Below are positions 33,900 through 46,213 of a DNA stretch of 64,000 nucleotides, in pieces. The DNA lies in NCBI GenBank assembly GCA_963691705.1, contig OY829542.1, positions 1,991,688 to 2,055,687 of the forward strand. The letters run 5' to 3'. Source of the stretch: Viola odorata. Lineage: Eukaryota > Streptophyta > Magnoliopsida > Malpighiales > Violaceae. Positions within the stretch are counted from its first letter, which is position 1. Every line of letters begins with the position of its first letter. The notes under the pieces were generated by a model. That model saw only the letters and a program-made list of their open reading frames with translations, was not told the DNA's origin and searched no databases. A program made the translations under genes and the position numbers.

Positions 33900-34484
33900 A
33901 TGGATGAAGAAATGGACAACTTGAAGGAATGGTTGAGCTTAAGAGTGAACAAAGAAGGAGGAGATCATCAACTACAACACCACCACCAACAAAAACAACG
34001 ACAACAACCAAAACCCGCGGCAACAAGAGAAGGAATTAGCGGCGACAACAACAACAACAACAACAGTAGGGTTTTTTCTTGCAACTTTTGCATGAGAGAG
34101 TTTTATAGTTCGCAAGCATTAGGTGGACACCAAAATGCACACAGGAAAGAGAGAGGAGCAGCCAAGAGGTTACACTTTCATCAGAGAATGATTATGAACA
34201 CACTTGGGTTCCCAACAAATTGTAAATACCCCAACTCCATCCCGGTTCCGATTCCGGTTCCGGTTCCGGTTCCGATCCAACCTCGTACCGGTAGAGATGA
34301 GTCGTCCTCGTCGTCTACTTTGGCTGCAAGAATTGGTACTACTGATCATGGAAATTGGGTAGTACCATTTATGGTTGAAGAAGCTATGATGGATCATTTC
34401 ATCATGTGGCCAGGAAGCTTTCGAGATGACAGAAAACAAATAACAGATCATGTTCCTAATCTTGATTTGAATCTTACATTATGA
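33900..34484 (+). CDS. Single-finger C2H2 zinc-finger repressor with EAR motif (194 aa)
   Basis: Nuclear transcription factor of the plant Q-type C2H2 family (ZFP/KNUCKLES-like). Intronless. One finger at residues 59-81 carries the plant-specific QALGGH helix ([21 protein letters not shown]). A conserved N-terminus (DNLKEWLSL) and a C-terminal EAR motif LDLNLTL (188-194) mark it as a likely TOPLESS-recruiting repressor. Low-complexity parts include H/Q runs (24-38), N runs (50-55) and a P-V repeat near 118-126 from a CCGGTT hexamer repeat. Its paralogue is at 39473-40006 on the opposite strand. The exact orthologue among the ZFPs cannot be decided. Confidence 0.92.
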   Translation: MDEEMDNLKEWLSLRVNKEGGDHQLQHHHQQKQRQQPKPAATREGISGDNNNNNNSRVFSCNFCMREFYSSQALGGHQNAHRKERGAAKRLHFHQRMIMNTLGFPTNCKYPNSIPVPIPVPVPVPIQPRTGRDESSSSSTLAARIGTTDHGNWVVPFMVEEAMMDHFIMWPGSFRDDRKQITDHVPNLDLNLTL

Positions 34485-37000
34485 TCTTTAGGGGAAACCT
34501 TTGCTCGATGTCAGTTGTGTAATATATGTTTTTTTTAATCTATATATATATCCATAAAGATTAGGAACATGTTTTTAACTTTTTAGCTTGTTTTTTTTCC
34601 CGGCCTCCCCATATGTTCTTTCTATATTTCCTTCAAGCGAGAAACTATGGTTAAAGTATAGTCATGAAAAAAAGAGAGGAGAGTGCACCTAGTTTGACAC
34701 TTTTATAAGCTTTATCTCTCAGACAAGAAATCGCAGATTCAATTTTATTTAGAGAGAAATTATCTACTGGAATAAAATCTTTATCCGAAAAGAATTCATT
34801 TTAACTTAATTAATAGTCAAAAATTAAGTTCCAAACGAGCTATTAAAGTCTTTTATCGTTTAGTAAAATAAATCATGTACAAAAATTATACTCCAAATTA
34901 GTAAATTTAGAAATACAATTTAGAGTCTCTCACCAGCAAATGGGGCAAATTTCTACAATAAAACTTCCAACGTGAATTCTGGAATCACAAATTGAATATT
35001 TAAATTCAATGAATAAAAAACACAATTTGTACGGACGGGCCATGAATAAAGAAATGCAAACACATCAACATCACGGCCCAATAGTAAATAAGTAAGGTCC
35101 ATTAATTGGGCCTTGTTCTATTTGATTTCTGGATCCAATTTGAATAATACAGATAAACTTAAAGTTAAAAATTGAAAAGAACATTAACCAGAGTATCAAA
35201 GCGATTGTTCAGTCATCAACACAAAACAGAGCTTTATTTATTTTTATAAACGAGAGTGAAACTCAGTCTCGAAATATTACTAATACTTTATCAATTGTAA
35301 ATAATTATTAATTAAAATTTTGCTCGTAATTTCTTAAGCCCGGGTGAGTAAGGACTAACTATATAAATATTCTCACACTTGATTGGCTCGATAATTTACG
35401 AATTAATTTATTGAGAAGTAAAATATATATATATACTTATAACAACTATAATTATTTTATGTATGTACAAAAATTAAACTGACGATCTTTTACCTCAAAT
35501 GAACCACTAATCCTTGACTTTTTCTTTTAATGGCAAAATTTTAAAACAGTAAAGATTCTGAGAAAAATATGACAAGTGGTTCTTATTGCACTTGTTTGTG
35601 TACATGCACATAGTTGATAGCGCCCCACCAACTAGCTAAATCAATAAGACACTGATTGAATGCTTATTTGTATAAAATTATTATTTATTTTACTGTTTTT
35701 AGATAATGATATTGCTGATATTTGGTGAATTTTCTTCTTTTTTAACAAAAACTAGTTAGAAGAACCAAATAAAAAGAAAAGGAACAAAAACACTAAAAAA
35801 ATAGAGTAAAAAGAAAATAGTGGTGAAAATGACTCGACAGTCTATCAACATCTTGAGGAATCAATATAGTGGGCCTGGGCCGCGAACAAGGAAAAACACA
35901 CCAACACTTCTGCTCACAGAAAAAGACTTCTAAAAGGTGTTTCAAAGTTGTAAAACATCCTAAGGAATGGGAACAATTAGCTTTTATATTTTATCTAAAA
36001 CTCTAAGGAGATAAGGACAATTAGTTTTTCCTAGTTTATTTAAACAAGGGAATTCAGAATTAGAGATATCATCTCTTCTTCTCTTCTCCAGCTTCTGTTT
36101 TTCTCTGCAACTGGAAAAAAACTCCATTGTTTTCTGTTCTCCTCATCTTTTTCCTTGAGATGAGGAGATTTTCGATTTTATGCAATTATTTTTATTTTAT
36201 TTTATTATATCTTTCTCTAGTTAAGTAAATCTTTCCAGGTAAAGACTCCTAGGATTATGATTACAATATTTTTAGGTCAAAACGAAGTTAATAAGTCTTG
36301 AATTTTGTATTTCTTCTCATCCAATTTTATCCCCAAAATTATTCTTGTTTGATTTAAGAGTGATCAACTTAAGTTTTAACTTGAATAAATTACAGCTTAC
36401 CTAATAATTTTGGCTCTACATTATTAGAAGGAATTTGTAAACGACTAGCTTGTGCCTGACCGGAACTCTTAGTGAATGAGCTGGATTCAGTTAGCGATAG
36501 AGAAGAGTTAGGTTATAGGGGCGAATGGACTGATCCCTAGGCCTACAAAAGGTCTGTCCCTATTTTTATCAACCAACCAGTTAAAATATTATAAGTGAAC
36601 TTTAGGATTACTATGAAGGTTAGGGTTCTTACTAAAAGGTCTCTTTGAGAAACTTGATTAGGAGAAAAGTAGGAAGTTAAAGTGAACCTGATTTCTATAG
36701 CCTGTCTATGAAAACTCAATTCTGAACATTTTTGTACCGATAATCAATATGTGTGAATTATAACTTTGGTTATGTTTTTAGTGAGAATTTTTTATCGTTT
36801 GATTTTATTCATCATTTGTTTATTTACTGCTTTCATTGGATTCCATTTTATCAATTAGTTCTTATAAAATCCCCCCATAATTGGTTATTACTATTTTCAT
36901 TTAATTTTCGTCTTGTTTTAAACTTATTCATTTTCTGTGGATCGAATCTCTTACCATTATTTACAAATTTTTGTAGTTAATAAAACGGATTTGATACCCA
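34485..37000. other. Non-coding spacer between the zinc-finger genes
   Basis: 35.04-35.15 kb (3' flank of the first zinc-finger gene) matches 41.16-41.28 kb, for example CCATTAATTGGGCC and GGATCCAATTTGAATAAT. 35.9-37.0 kb has the look of decayed transposon sequence (GATACCCATCGGATACTC) but no borders were found. No gene recognised. Confidence 0.45.
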
Positions 37001-37019
37001 TCGGATACTCACGTACATT

Positions 37020-37610
37020 TGAGATCAAAACTCTTTGGAAGTAGACACTTAGACAACCCCCTCATCTCTCTGCCTCCTTTTCTAATCAACCATTATTCAT
37101 ACTTTTCTTGGCCCACACATCTTTTCATATAATTTACGAATAATGCCGAAGATATATATAGTCTATACTGATGTTTCAGCTAATTGATGTTATGTTTTCT
37201 TTCCTATTTAGATAAAAAAGACAATATCAAGTGGATATGGAAAAAAATGGATGAAATGATATGCGTTTATTTAAGTAAAAAAAGCTAAATCCTAATTTTT
37301 AGCTCAGGAATTCACGTGTTAAAGGGTTCGTCGGATGATCTTAATTTTTTACTAAATTATTTGCACTTTATTCTTTAAAACCAGAGGGAAAAAAACTGAT
37401 GAAACAAAAAATGATGGTATCCCCACTCATTTTTGTCTTCAAGGAACCTTAACATTCACTGGCTTATGATATTATTGGATGTAGAAAGCAAAATGCTTTC
37501 ATTTCATGTTTGATTCTTTTGGAACCTGACAAAACCTTGTGGAATGTCGATAACATAACTTAGTTCAAACTTTAAAATGTAAACAGCGTTATACATCTAT
37601 GAACCCATAA
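37020..37610 (+). repeat. Segmental duplication block A, copy 2
   Basis: Same-orientation counterpart of 29.2-29.85 kb. Matching phrases include GGTATCCCCACTCAT, GTAGAAAGCAAAA, TTGGAACCTGACAAAACC and GTCGATAACATAACTTAG. Diverged with many indels. Confidence 0.75.
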
Positions 37611-37793
37611 CATACATAAACTTAAAGGGTAACTATAATTCTGCCCCGTAGCTATTCCTCCGTTATTAATTTAGTCCCTAAAGTATCTTTTGTTACTACT
37701 AGACTTTGAGCGTTTTTTGGCTCTTCTATTTTCAGATTTTTTTTTTAAAAAAAATTTGTTTGAAAATCCCGTGAGATACAATTTATAACTAAC

Positions 37794-38046
37794 TACTCTT
37801 TCCGTCTCAAAGTAAATGATATATTTGATATTTTACACATAATAAAGAAATCATTTTTCACACTTTTTAAGTTTATACTAGTTGATACTAGTATCTTCTT
37901 GTTTTATTCTAATTTATATATTTTATTACAGTAATTATTTTTCCTCGTAAAATTAAACAAAAAATCACTTAAAATATAGTAAAATATCATTTACTAGAAG
38001 ATAAAAATTCAAAAATATCAAATTTTAATTTGAGAAGGAGGGACTA
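37794..38046. mobile_element. Diverged Stowaway-like MITE
   Basis: Ends CTCTTTCCGTCTCAAAGTAA and (inverted) GTCCCTCCTTCTCAAATTAA, each next to TA. About 250 bp, AT-rich interior with further inverted similarity (AAATGATAT / ATATCATTT). Older than the two MITEs near 29 and 30 kb. Confidence 0.55.
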
Positions 38047-39398
38047 ACTAAATAGCAAGTGGCAATTTAAAACAATGAATTAGAATAATCAGTTAACTAC
38101 TCCTGAAGTCGCCTGAAGTGAAATGCATGCTGACTCATTGCTTCAAAGTGGAAACTTTTTTTTTTTACCATTTTGGGTGTACCTTTGAATTATTGCAGAC
38201 AGTAAAAGAGACTGTTTGGAAAAGCAGAGCGATATGGTCCACAATTTTAAAAGTTAGTGCTAAAATCTAATGGCGCAGAGAGCTTCTGCTTCTGATGCTG
38301 CACGGTCACATGTTCCCACTTCCCAGTGATAGTGACCAAAATATCGTAAGCTCGATTTAAATATTAAATCAAAAATTATACCCATTTAAAGTTTTAAAAA
38401 AAAATAAAAATTCAAACAGGTTGATTCGTAAACTAGACCACATAGTACATTGGTTGAATTGTCTAAGGTTACTGGTTCGACCAAAAATATTCTTTTGGAC
38501 AAATTAGTCTTAATAGTAAGGTTGTTAAACTCCATCCGGTTCGACCAATTCAATCGAGAAATCTAACGACCGATCACTAGGCTGAGTTTGAAAACCCTAA
38601 AATTCTCACTTTTCGGTTTCTTTAAGAAATTAATCGATCTGATCAGTTGAACCGATAATCAATTTGGGTTAACCCTTGTTGATTATAGAGAATAACTTCA
38701 GAAAAAAAAAACTAAACATATTCAAACTCATATTCAGTATCTTGTCCAACAAAACTTTAACCACTATACCAATTAAAGCTATATTTATGATATTAAATGA
38801 CAACATATGATATCATAAATCTTTCATTTGTTTTTAATATTTTTTATACTCTACACAAATATTAAATATCACTTACTAATTTATTAAAATCACGGGTCAA
38901 CATGATTCGACCATGATTGAGCCACTAATTTTGTATCTTTTTTCCTGAATAGCATGATCGGACCGGATTTTACAACCTTATATAATATAGTGTCTGATTT
39001 GTCGAGCGGAGTCATTGAGATATTTTGCATTAAAGAAAAGTAGATCGAGGTATTCAAACGGTGCAGGTATAATTGATTTTGAGTCTTGAATGAACTCTCT
39101 TATGAATGGAAGCTTTGGCTTTCTCTTCTCGTAATATAAACAAGAACATAGAGATGAATTATAAAGTTCAAGATTTATATTGACCTAACAACACTTCAAA
39201 TAAATACCGATCATCAATTAATTATCAGATTTATTCAATAGTATAAATATTATAAACGTAAGATTCATATATATTCAATATCTTATATTATACGTTATTA
39301 CAATTCAAATAACGACATTATAAACACCGTTACTGTAGAATTTCACTAATCATAGTGTATAAATGAAAAAGAACATATTACACAACGTAGTGCTGATG

Positions 39399-39491
39399 CC
39401 ATGGAGCAAATTAGGGTTGCCTTGCCCGCCCCCTATAAACAAATTAAAAAAGATTGAAATACTAAAGGAAAATCACAATTTAAGATTCAAA
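39399..39491 (-). repeat. Inverted repeat arm at the 3' end of the second zinc-finger gene
   Basis: About 93 bases from ATGGAGCAAATTAGGG to AATTTAAGATTCAAA, including the last codons of the gene at 39473-39491, are repeated almost perfectly in reverse at about 40972-41064. Confidence 0.88.
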
Positions 39492-40006
39492 TCAAGCTTA
39501 GGAACATGATCATATGATGTTTGATTTTCGTCAACTGGAAAGCTTCCTGGCCACATGATGAAATGATCCATAGCTTCTTCAACCATATATGGTACTGTAC
39601 AGACTCTTGCACCCAAACTAGACGACGAGGTCGACGTCGACCCATCTTTAACCCTGCTGGGATTTTGCACGAGGGAATGAGGTTGGACCGTAACTGGAAC
39701 GGAGTTGAAGTAATTACTAGCTGCTGCGAACCTAAATGTGTTCATCATCATTCTATGATGAAATTGCAACATCTTGGCTGCTCCTCTCTCTTTCTTGTGT
39801 GCATTTTGGTGGCCACCTAATGCTTGCGAACTGTAGAATTTTCTCATACAAAAGCCGCAAGAAAAAACCCTTTTGACGTTGTTGTTGCTAATTCCTGCTC
39901 CTGCTGGTTTTTGTTGTTGGATTTGATGATTATCAAGGTCACAGTAGCCTTCTTTGTTCGCTCCTAGGCTCAACCATTCTTTCAAGTTGTCGATTTCTTC
40001 ATTCAT
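39473..40006 (-). CDS. Single-finger C2H2 zinc-finger repressor with EAR motif (177 aa), paralogue
   Basis: Paralogue of the gene at 33900-34484, on the opposite strand and convergent with it. Intronless, 177 aa. Shared features are the N-terminus ([17 protein letters not shown]), a single QALGGH finger at residues 48-70 ([21 protein letters not shown]), the segment KKERGAAK, the patch [16 protein letters not shown] and a terminal EAR motif LDLNLKL. It lacks the P-V and poly-N repeats of the first copy. Reading frame intact and upstream region conserved, so probably functional. It sits inside the second copy of a segmental duplication but is inverted relative to the flanks. Confidence 0.92.
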   Translation of the reverse strand: MNEEIDNLKEWLSLGANKEGYCDLDNHQIQQQKPAGAGISNNNVKRVFSCGFCMRKFYSSQALGGHQNAHKKERGAAKMLQFHHRMMMNTFRFAAASNYFNSVPVTVQPHSLVQNPSRVKDGSTSTSSSSLGARVCTVPYMVEEAMDHFIMWPGSFPVDENQTSYDHVPKLDLNLKL

Positions 40007-40963
40007 GTTTACATGTCTTGATTCAGAATATAATAATATTCTTGATCATCTATTTCTTTTTCATTTTGGAAAAAAAAGTTGTTGATGAGGAGGAGTTATA
40101 TATTATCAGGAGATAAGGGGGGAGAGATGCGATTTTAAAGGGAGGAAAGGGAAGTGAGTTCAATTTTTACCATGGGAAAGTCTATCACTTTTTAGATTTT
40201 GAAAGTTTGATAAATTGATGAAATAATAAAAATAGATGATCGGGACATTGATGATGCTTGCCAACTTAAGGGCAGTGTCTTTGTTTTTATAGAGTTGTTG
40301 TGGATTCTCAATTAATGTTCAACTTTCTTTCTTTTGTTCGTTTCATTCACTCCATTTTAGAAATTGTCGGCGTGCGACGGAGCTAATAATTTTTAAAAAC
40401 TATATATATTGTGGAAATAAATCGCATGTCCATCAAAAATTTAAGCGTAAAGTACACATCATATTCACAAAATTCGGAATAATATTATAACGACAATTGT
40501 TCAGTTGATATGCCACAAGAATTATTATAATCGGACGTTGTAAAATAGTTTATTTCGTGAATTTCAAGCTTCATCTTGAAAGTGCATCTTAAACTATCTT
40601 GAACTCTTCTAATTTTCTCTTAAACATGACTGATCATATTTAAAAGAAAATTAGAGGAGCCGGATCCGTTATTTTCATCCTGTTATAATCACTATTGTTC
40701 TATATAAAGCTACTTTCGAATTCGATCAATTTAGATACTAATCATTTCAATTTCTTTTTTTAAGCGGAGGTGGGAGGGTGATTTACCAATATACTATCAC
40801 CTTTGTAACATTTTATTTACCAAATTAATAAGTTTAATAAACAAATAAAAAAACTTAAAGTCAATAATATAATTAATTTCGAAATACTCATAGTATCGCC
40901 GACAATAGTGTAAAATTGATTCTCTTCGGAACAATTAAATTTTTAATTGGATTTTTCCTTTGT

Positions 40964-41290
40964 CTATTGATTTTGAATCTTAAATTGTGATTTTCCTTTA
41001 GTATTTCAATCTTTTTTAATTTGTTTATAGGGGCCGGGCAAGGCAACCCTAATTTGCTCCATGTGATGCTTAGCTCAAAGAAAATATCGTGTTTAACAAT
41101 TTCTGCAACTGGGAATTGGGCCCATTTCACATTAATGGAACCAACTCAAAAGTGTGCCCATGAAGAACCAATGCAAACCAATTAGCCGTGGCCCAATAGT
41201 TGATGAATAGTATGGTCCATTAATTGGGCCGTGGCCAACCGCTATTGTTCAACCTAGTAGCTGGATCCAATTTGAATAATGTAACATTAT
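40964..41290 (+). pseudogene. Relic 3' end of a third zinc-finger gene copy
   Basis: On the plus strand 40964-40990 still reads LNLKL and a stop, the terminal EAR codons of the zinc-finger genes, with an extra T just before. The following 75 bases are the mirror of the 3' flank of the gene at 39473-40006. From about 41.16 kb on, it matches the 3' flank of the first gene (35.07-35.15 kb). No finger or start remains. It is best read as the original 3' end left behind when the second gene was inverted. Confidence 0.8.
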
Positions 41291-43575
41291 ATTACCTTTA
41301 AAAAAAAATACTAAAAACACTAGAAACTAAATAAAAAAAATCAACTAGATAGTAGTATCAAAATGGTTATTATCTGAATTAGTTAGTGTATGCTTACTTT
41401 ATAATCTAAATTATAAGTTTGATAGGTATTGTAATGATAATTAATATTATAATCATTTTTTTTTAAAAAAGAGGTTATTATCACTTTTTTCGGCTGAGAG
41501 AACTCGAACAAGACTAATATCAATTGAGAAAATAACATTTCCTTCAACTTGCAGTTGTTTCTAACATGTTTCCAATGTATTGTATCCATCTTGTATCTCA
41601 GTATCTTTTAGTATATTTCATTAATTATAAATTAAAATTTCTCGTAAAATCTATAAATTTAAAGTTTTTTGATTATTATATTAATTATCTATAAAAAAAT
41701 TTAAGGGGAGAGCAAGTAATTTTTTTCTTCTTTAATAGAGTAAATATATATACGAAGGATTAAAGTAAAAAAATAGAAATTTGAGGACTATCATGAGAGA
41801 ATTTGAAATTTTAGGAAATAAATATGAAAGATTAAAGTAAAATAATATAACTTTAAAGACTATTACCAGATAATTTAAAATTTTAGGAATCAAATATTAA
41901 TAATTAAATAAAAAAGAATAAAATTTTAAGAGAACTAAAAGTTTAGGTTAAACGCTGCGCGTATTCTTGAGTTGAACTATAAGTTGTATGCTGTGAAAGC
42001 TACTTGTACTATTTTTATTTGTGAAAAGAATTTGAGGGGACGAGGTACAACTTACAAGTGCAATGCATCTGTACTCTTGCCCTACCTTTTTCCTCATTTG
42101 ATGCGACACTAGTTACTACCATGTTTTCCACGCCTCGTCGTGCATGGAATTTGTCAGGATGACAAGTCGTTTGACAGACAGCTCTATATATCTCTTACCA
42201 AGAATGGCCAAACTCGTATCGTTTTCACCTATAGTAACAAGATGTGTGTTCACTCTTTCGCACTACAATGAATTCAAACAATAATTGTGATTAAATTCAA
42301 TGTATCCTCCCACATACCGTCATTTTCTTCACTAATTTCCACAGAAGAAAAAAAAGAATAACGGCATTTCATTTGTTGATCGTTCACAATCACACGTATA
42401 TGCGTTATTAATACGCAAACAAAAGATGGAGTTAGGATTATTTTCAGTTGCGGAGTTAGAATAAAATTACGGAGGAACAAGTGTATAGGTATCTTTTCTA
42501 ATGTTAAAATATAATCAGACACATTTTTGAATCTCAGTCAAAAGTTTGTACAATTATCTGAGATTATTCCAAAATCATGTTGTTTTGATGGTTGGTCAAC
42601 ACTCAACAGTATAGATTTTTCATATAACTACTCTTCACTCAAAGTTATCATTTTAATTTTTTGTTAGTCAAAAAATAATAAAATCTGTTTCTAAGGAAAC
42701 GTGTACTGCCTCGCCACTGCATTAATAGAGGGTCAACGGGCGAATTTTCATCAATACGGCTCGTTATGAGGTAAAGTAAAAGTGTTGCTTGTAAATAACT
42801 CCATTTATAGTAACTACATAAAATCTCCAACTAAAATAGGATATGAATCAAAAAAGAAACCTTGACTAATATTAATATTTTGAGTTTGAGCATTAATGCA
42901 GATGTTTTAAAACTTGGCAATATTATGATTATACTATCTCAACCTAATTAGGCTCGAATATATATGAACCTGGTTGGTACTTTTCACACTATAAAATTCA
43001 AATTAATCGGGTTTGAAAAAGAATTTGAATATCAGATTTATATCAACAACGAAAATAAGTAAGATATGAAGAAGAGTTAAATATTTTTGTGGACTAAAAA
43101 AGGGTATTTTGGGGAGTAAAAATATCTTTACAACTAACACCATTAAATTGTTAATTTTTTCAGTTAGTTGCATTAAAAAAATTATTTTATAATAAATTAA
43201 ATAATTAGTTGCAAAGACGTAAAATTAACATTTAAGAATCATACTCCGTATCCATAGAGTGTGACAACAATAAATTCAGCAATTTAATGAAAATTCCTGT
43301 GACCATTAATTATAGTCGCAGTTCTACACAACAAATAAGATTTTATGGGATATTTCTAATTTCTAATTGAATAGTTTAGAAATAATTGAATATTTCTAAC
43401 TCCGCGATTTTGTTTGCGTATTAATAACGCATATATGTGTGATTGTGAACGATCAACAAATGAAATGCCATTATTCTTTTTTTTCTTCCGTGGAAATTAG
43501 TGAAGAAAATGACGGTATGTGGGAGGATATATTGAATTTAATCACAATTTAATCACAATTATTGAAAATGACGGT

Positions 43576-44471
43576 AGTAACTAGGGAAAAAATTTGGGTA
43601 GATTATGATCTACCTACATCATGATCTAAGATGATGACACGCAAGGACGGATCCAGCCCAGGCGAGGGTGGGCAAGCGCCCACCCTGAGCTGGATGAAAA
43701 AAAATATTGTATTGGGCTTTTTATTTGTGAGATTTTCTTCAGGTCGAATTGAATGATATTTGGTAGCTGCAGAATATCTTTTACTGATAAATTGTTGTCC
43801 ATGGGCCATATTTTGTTAAATTAGTCATAGACATCTTTTCTTTAGTACATACATGGGCCGTAAATTTTGTTAGCTTTTCAGACTAAAGAAACCAAATCTC
43901 TGCTATTTGTTATTTAGTAACGGATACAAATACTGTTAAGTATTTGTTCATTTATTCGTTCACCTCGCTTGCTTTCATTTTTAAAATACTCCAAAAAGTT
44001 TTTTGTTAAGTTTATCTAAATATTTGTTATTTAGTGACGGATACAAATACTCTTAAGCAATTTGTTCATTTTTTTCGTTCAGCTCGCTTGCTTTCCCTTT
44101 AAAATACTCCAAAAAAAATTCTTTAAGTTTATCTAAATATTTGTTATTTAGTGACGGATCAGCTCGCTTGCTTTCCCTTTAAATTTCTTAAGTTTATCTA
44201 AATATTTGTTATTTAGTGACGGATACAAATACTCTTAAGCATTTGTTCATTTTTTCATTCAGCTCGCTTGTTTTTCCTTTAAAATACTCCAAAAAAAAAA
44301 TCATGGGCGCTGCCCCCGAACCCCCGCCCCCCTGAAAATAATTCCTGGATCCGTCTCTGATGACACGTACCCCAAATAGTGCTAGAATACTACTATTTTT
44401 GACACTTTTGGACACGTATCATCATCCTACATAGTAGATCATGATCTACCCAAATTTTACTCAGTAACTAG
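43576..44471. mobile_element. MULE-type MITE with 9-bp target duplication AGTAACTAG
   Basis: AGTAACTAG occurs at 43576-43584 and 44463-44471. The element (43585-44462) has terminal inverted repeats of about 30 bp: GGAAAAAATTTGGGTAGAT at the left and, inverted, GAGTAAAATTTGGGTAGAT at the right, followed by ATGATCTAC in both. Without the nested hAT element it is only about 150 bp, so it has no coding capacity. The 9-bp duplication and GG/GA start fit Mutator-like elements. Confidence 0.85.
43634..44367. mobile_element. hAT-type non-autonomous element with 8-bp target duplication ATGACACG
   Basis: ATGACACG flanks 43642-44359. Ends CAAGGACGGATCCAG and (inverted) CAGAGACGGATCCAGG are the CAG-GCGGATCCAG type common in plant hAT elements. 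Length 718 bp, no transposase. The right half consists of about four tandem units (near 43905, 44020, 44138, 44200) containing TATTTGTTATTTAGTGACGG and CAGCTCGCTTGCTTTCC. It lies inside the MULE MITE, so it arrived later. Confidence 0.87.
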
Positions 44472-46213
44472 TGTCTCATCAAATGAGGAAAAAGAGTACA
44501 GATGCATTGCACTTGTACCTCGTCCCCTCAAATTCTTTTCACAAATAAAAATTGTACAACTAGCTTTGACTGCATATAACTTATAGTTCAACTCAAGGAT
44601 ACGTGCAGCGTTTAACCTAAACTTTTAGTTCTCTTAAAATTTTATTCTTTTTTATTTAATTATTAATATTTGATTCCTAAAATTTTAAATTATCTCATAA
44701 TAGTCTTTAAAGTTATATTATTTTACTTTAATCTTTCATATTTGTTTCCTAAAATTTCAAATTCTCTCATAATAGTCCTCAAATTTCCATTTTTTTTACT
44801 TTTGATCTTTTGGCTCGTCACTCCTCACGGGCCAACCACACCTTATATATATCACACTATCATGAAGGAATGAGCAAGACCCGGACCTTTTTTAACCTAT
44901 TTGAATCAGACCTAGATTTATTGAGCCGAATCAAATTGCGTATTAATCCGGTTGTTATTCAGTTAAAATTAGTAGAAAATTGAACCGATCCGATTTAAAC
45001 TGAACAAATTATTCTATTAACTGAACCATAATCAAAACTTATCACCTATCATGAACCAAAAATATTGGTTTAGGATCGGATGGAAGAACCCAACAAACCA
45101 AACTAAACCAACCCAAACTATTTCAATTGGAGATGGAAAAGACCGGCCCAAATCCAAACCGACTCAAATTAAGTTGAACATTAAGATCTCCCCTAATTAA
45201 TTAATATCATAGGAAAATAAGCTACAAGTAAGTCACTACTACTAATCTACTCCTGGTAAAATTGGGGAGACTTTTAAGAGGTTATGAATTTTGTTTACTC
45301 TATGATTTATTATTAAAAAATAAAGATTGTTAAGAGACATTCTATATATATATAGAAGCATGAATAATTGTTCTTTTTTTTTTAAGAGGAGGGAGAAAAT
45401 GTTCTCGGTGTTTAATTACAATTTCAATTAAGAACATTGGTATATAGTGATGAGCCATGAAATCATCATGCAATAGGTTGTGGAAAAAGTGGCCACGGAG
45501 GACTTGCCCACTCAAAAGAAAAGATGTCGTTAGTGGACCCGAAGTATTTCCTAAAGTACCAGTACGACGCTCAAGTTAGATAATAATTAAAGTGGTTTAC
45601 ATATGTAGCATTGCGTACGTAGTTACGTACCCTATGATGGAGGTGTTTAGTAGCAATTGAGAGGAGAAATCTGCCAGTTTTGTGGCAGAGTTCAAGTTGG
45701 ATTCGGTAGAATTCGAGGTGTATTGAGTCCCCTTGTTAGAATATGATTGTAGCTCATTAGAGGATGTATCTTATCCCTTACATTCGTGTGTGGAGAATTA
45801 AATTTGTTCTAGGATATTAATTGATGAGCCCTAGTAGTATGAATTTTCTAATAGAAATGATTCTAAACTTCTGATTTTTTGGGTTTGATTTAGATATTCA
45901 ATCGTCTGAGTCTTTCGACTAATTTCTGGCTAACCACATAGATAGATAAGTACCCTTAAAATATATATATGTAACTTTAAAAGTATAATTAAGTACATAA
46001 GTTGAGTAAGGTCCCGACAATTTTTATTCTATAAAAATATGATTACTTATTTTTAGATAATTCAATTATTAATTAAATAACTAAACTCATTTACATATCT
46101 ATATGAAGGGAACCCAAGTTTTATTTCCACCACAACACCTCTTTATTCTCTCAGTACAATCCATACGAAATCATATTCTTTCCAAATACTAGTAAGTACT
46201 TCTACTGGAAATC

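Larger units (their letters stand above)
41760..46003 (-). repeat. Large inverted duplication, copy R1 (partner at 55382-59727)
   Basis: Non-coding, AT-rich. Segment order on the plus strand is X (41760-42745), Y (42746-43377), inverted part of X (43390-43584 and 44472 to about 44800), inverted W (about 44800-46003). Reversed, W-X-Y' aligns with 55382-59727. An extra X arm makes R1 internally palindromic. Copies are highly similar (long exact stretches such as CATGTTTTCCACGCCTCGTC). R1 is interrupted by a MULE MITE that contains a hAT element. No ORF of a known transposase. Confidence 0.82.
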
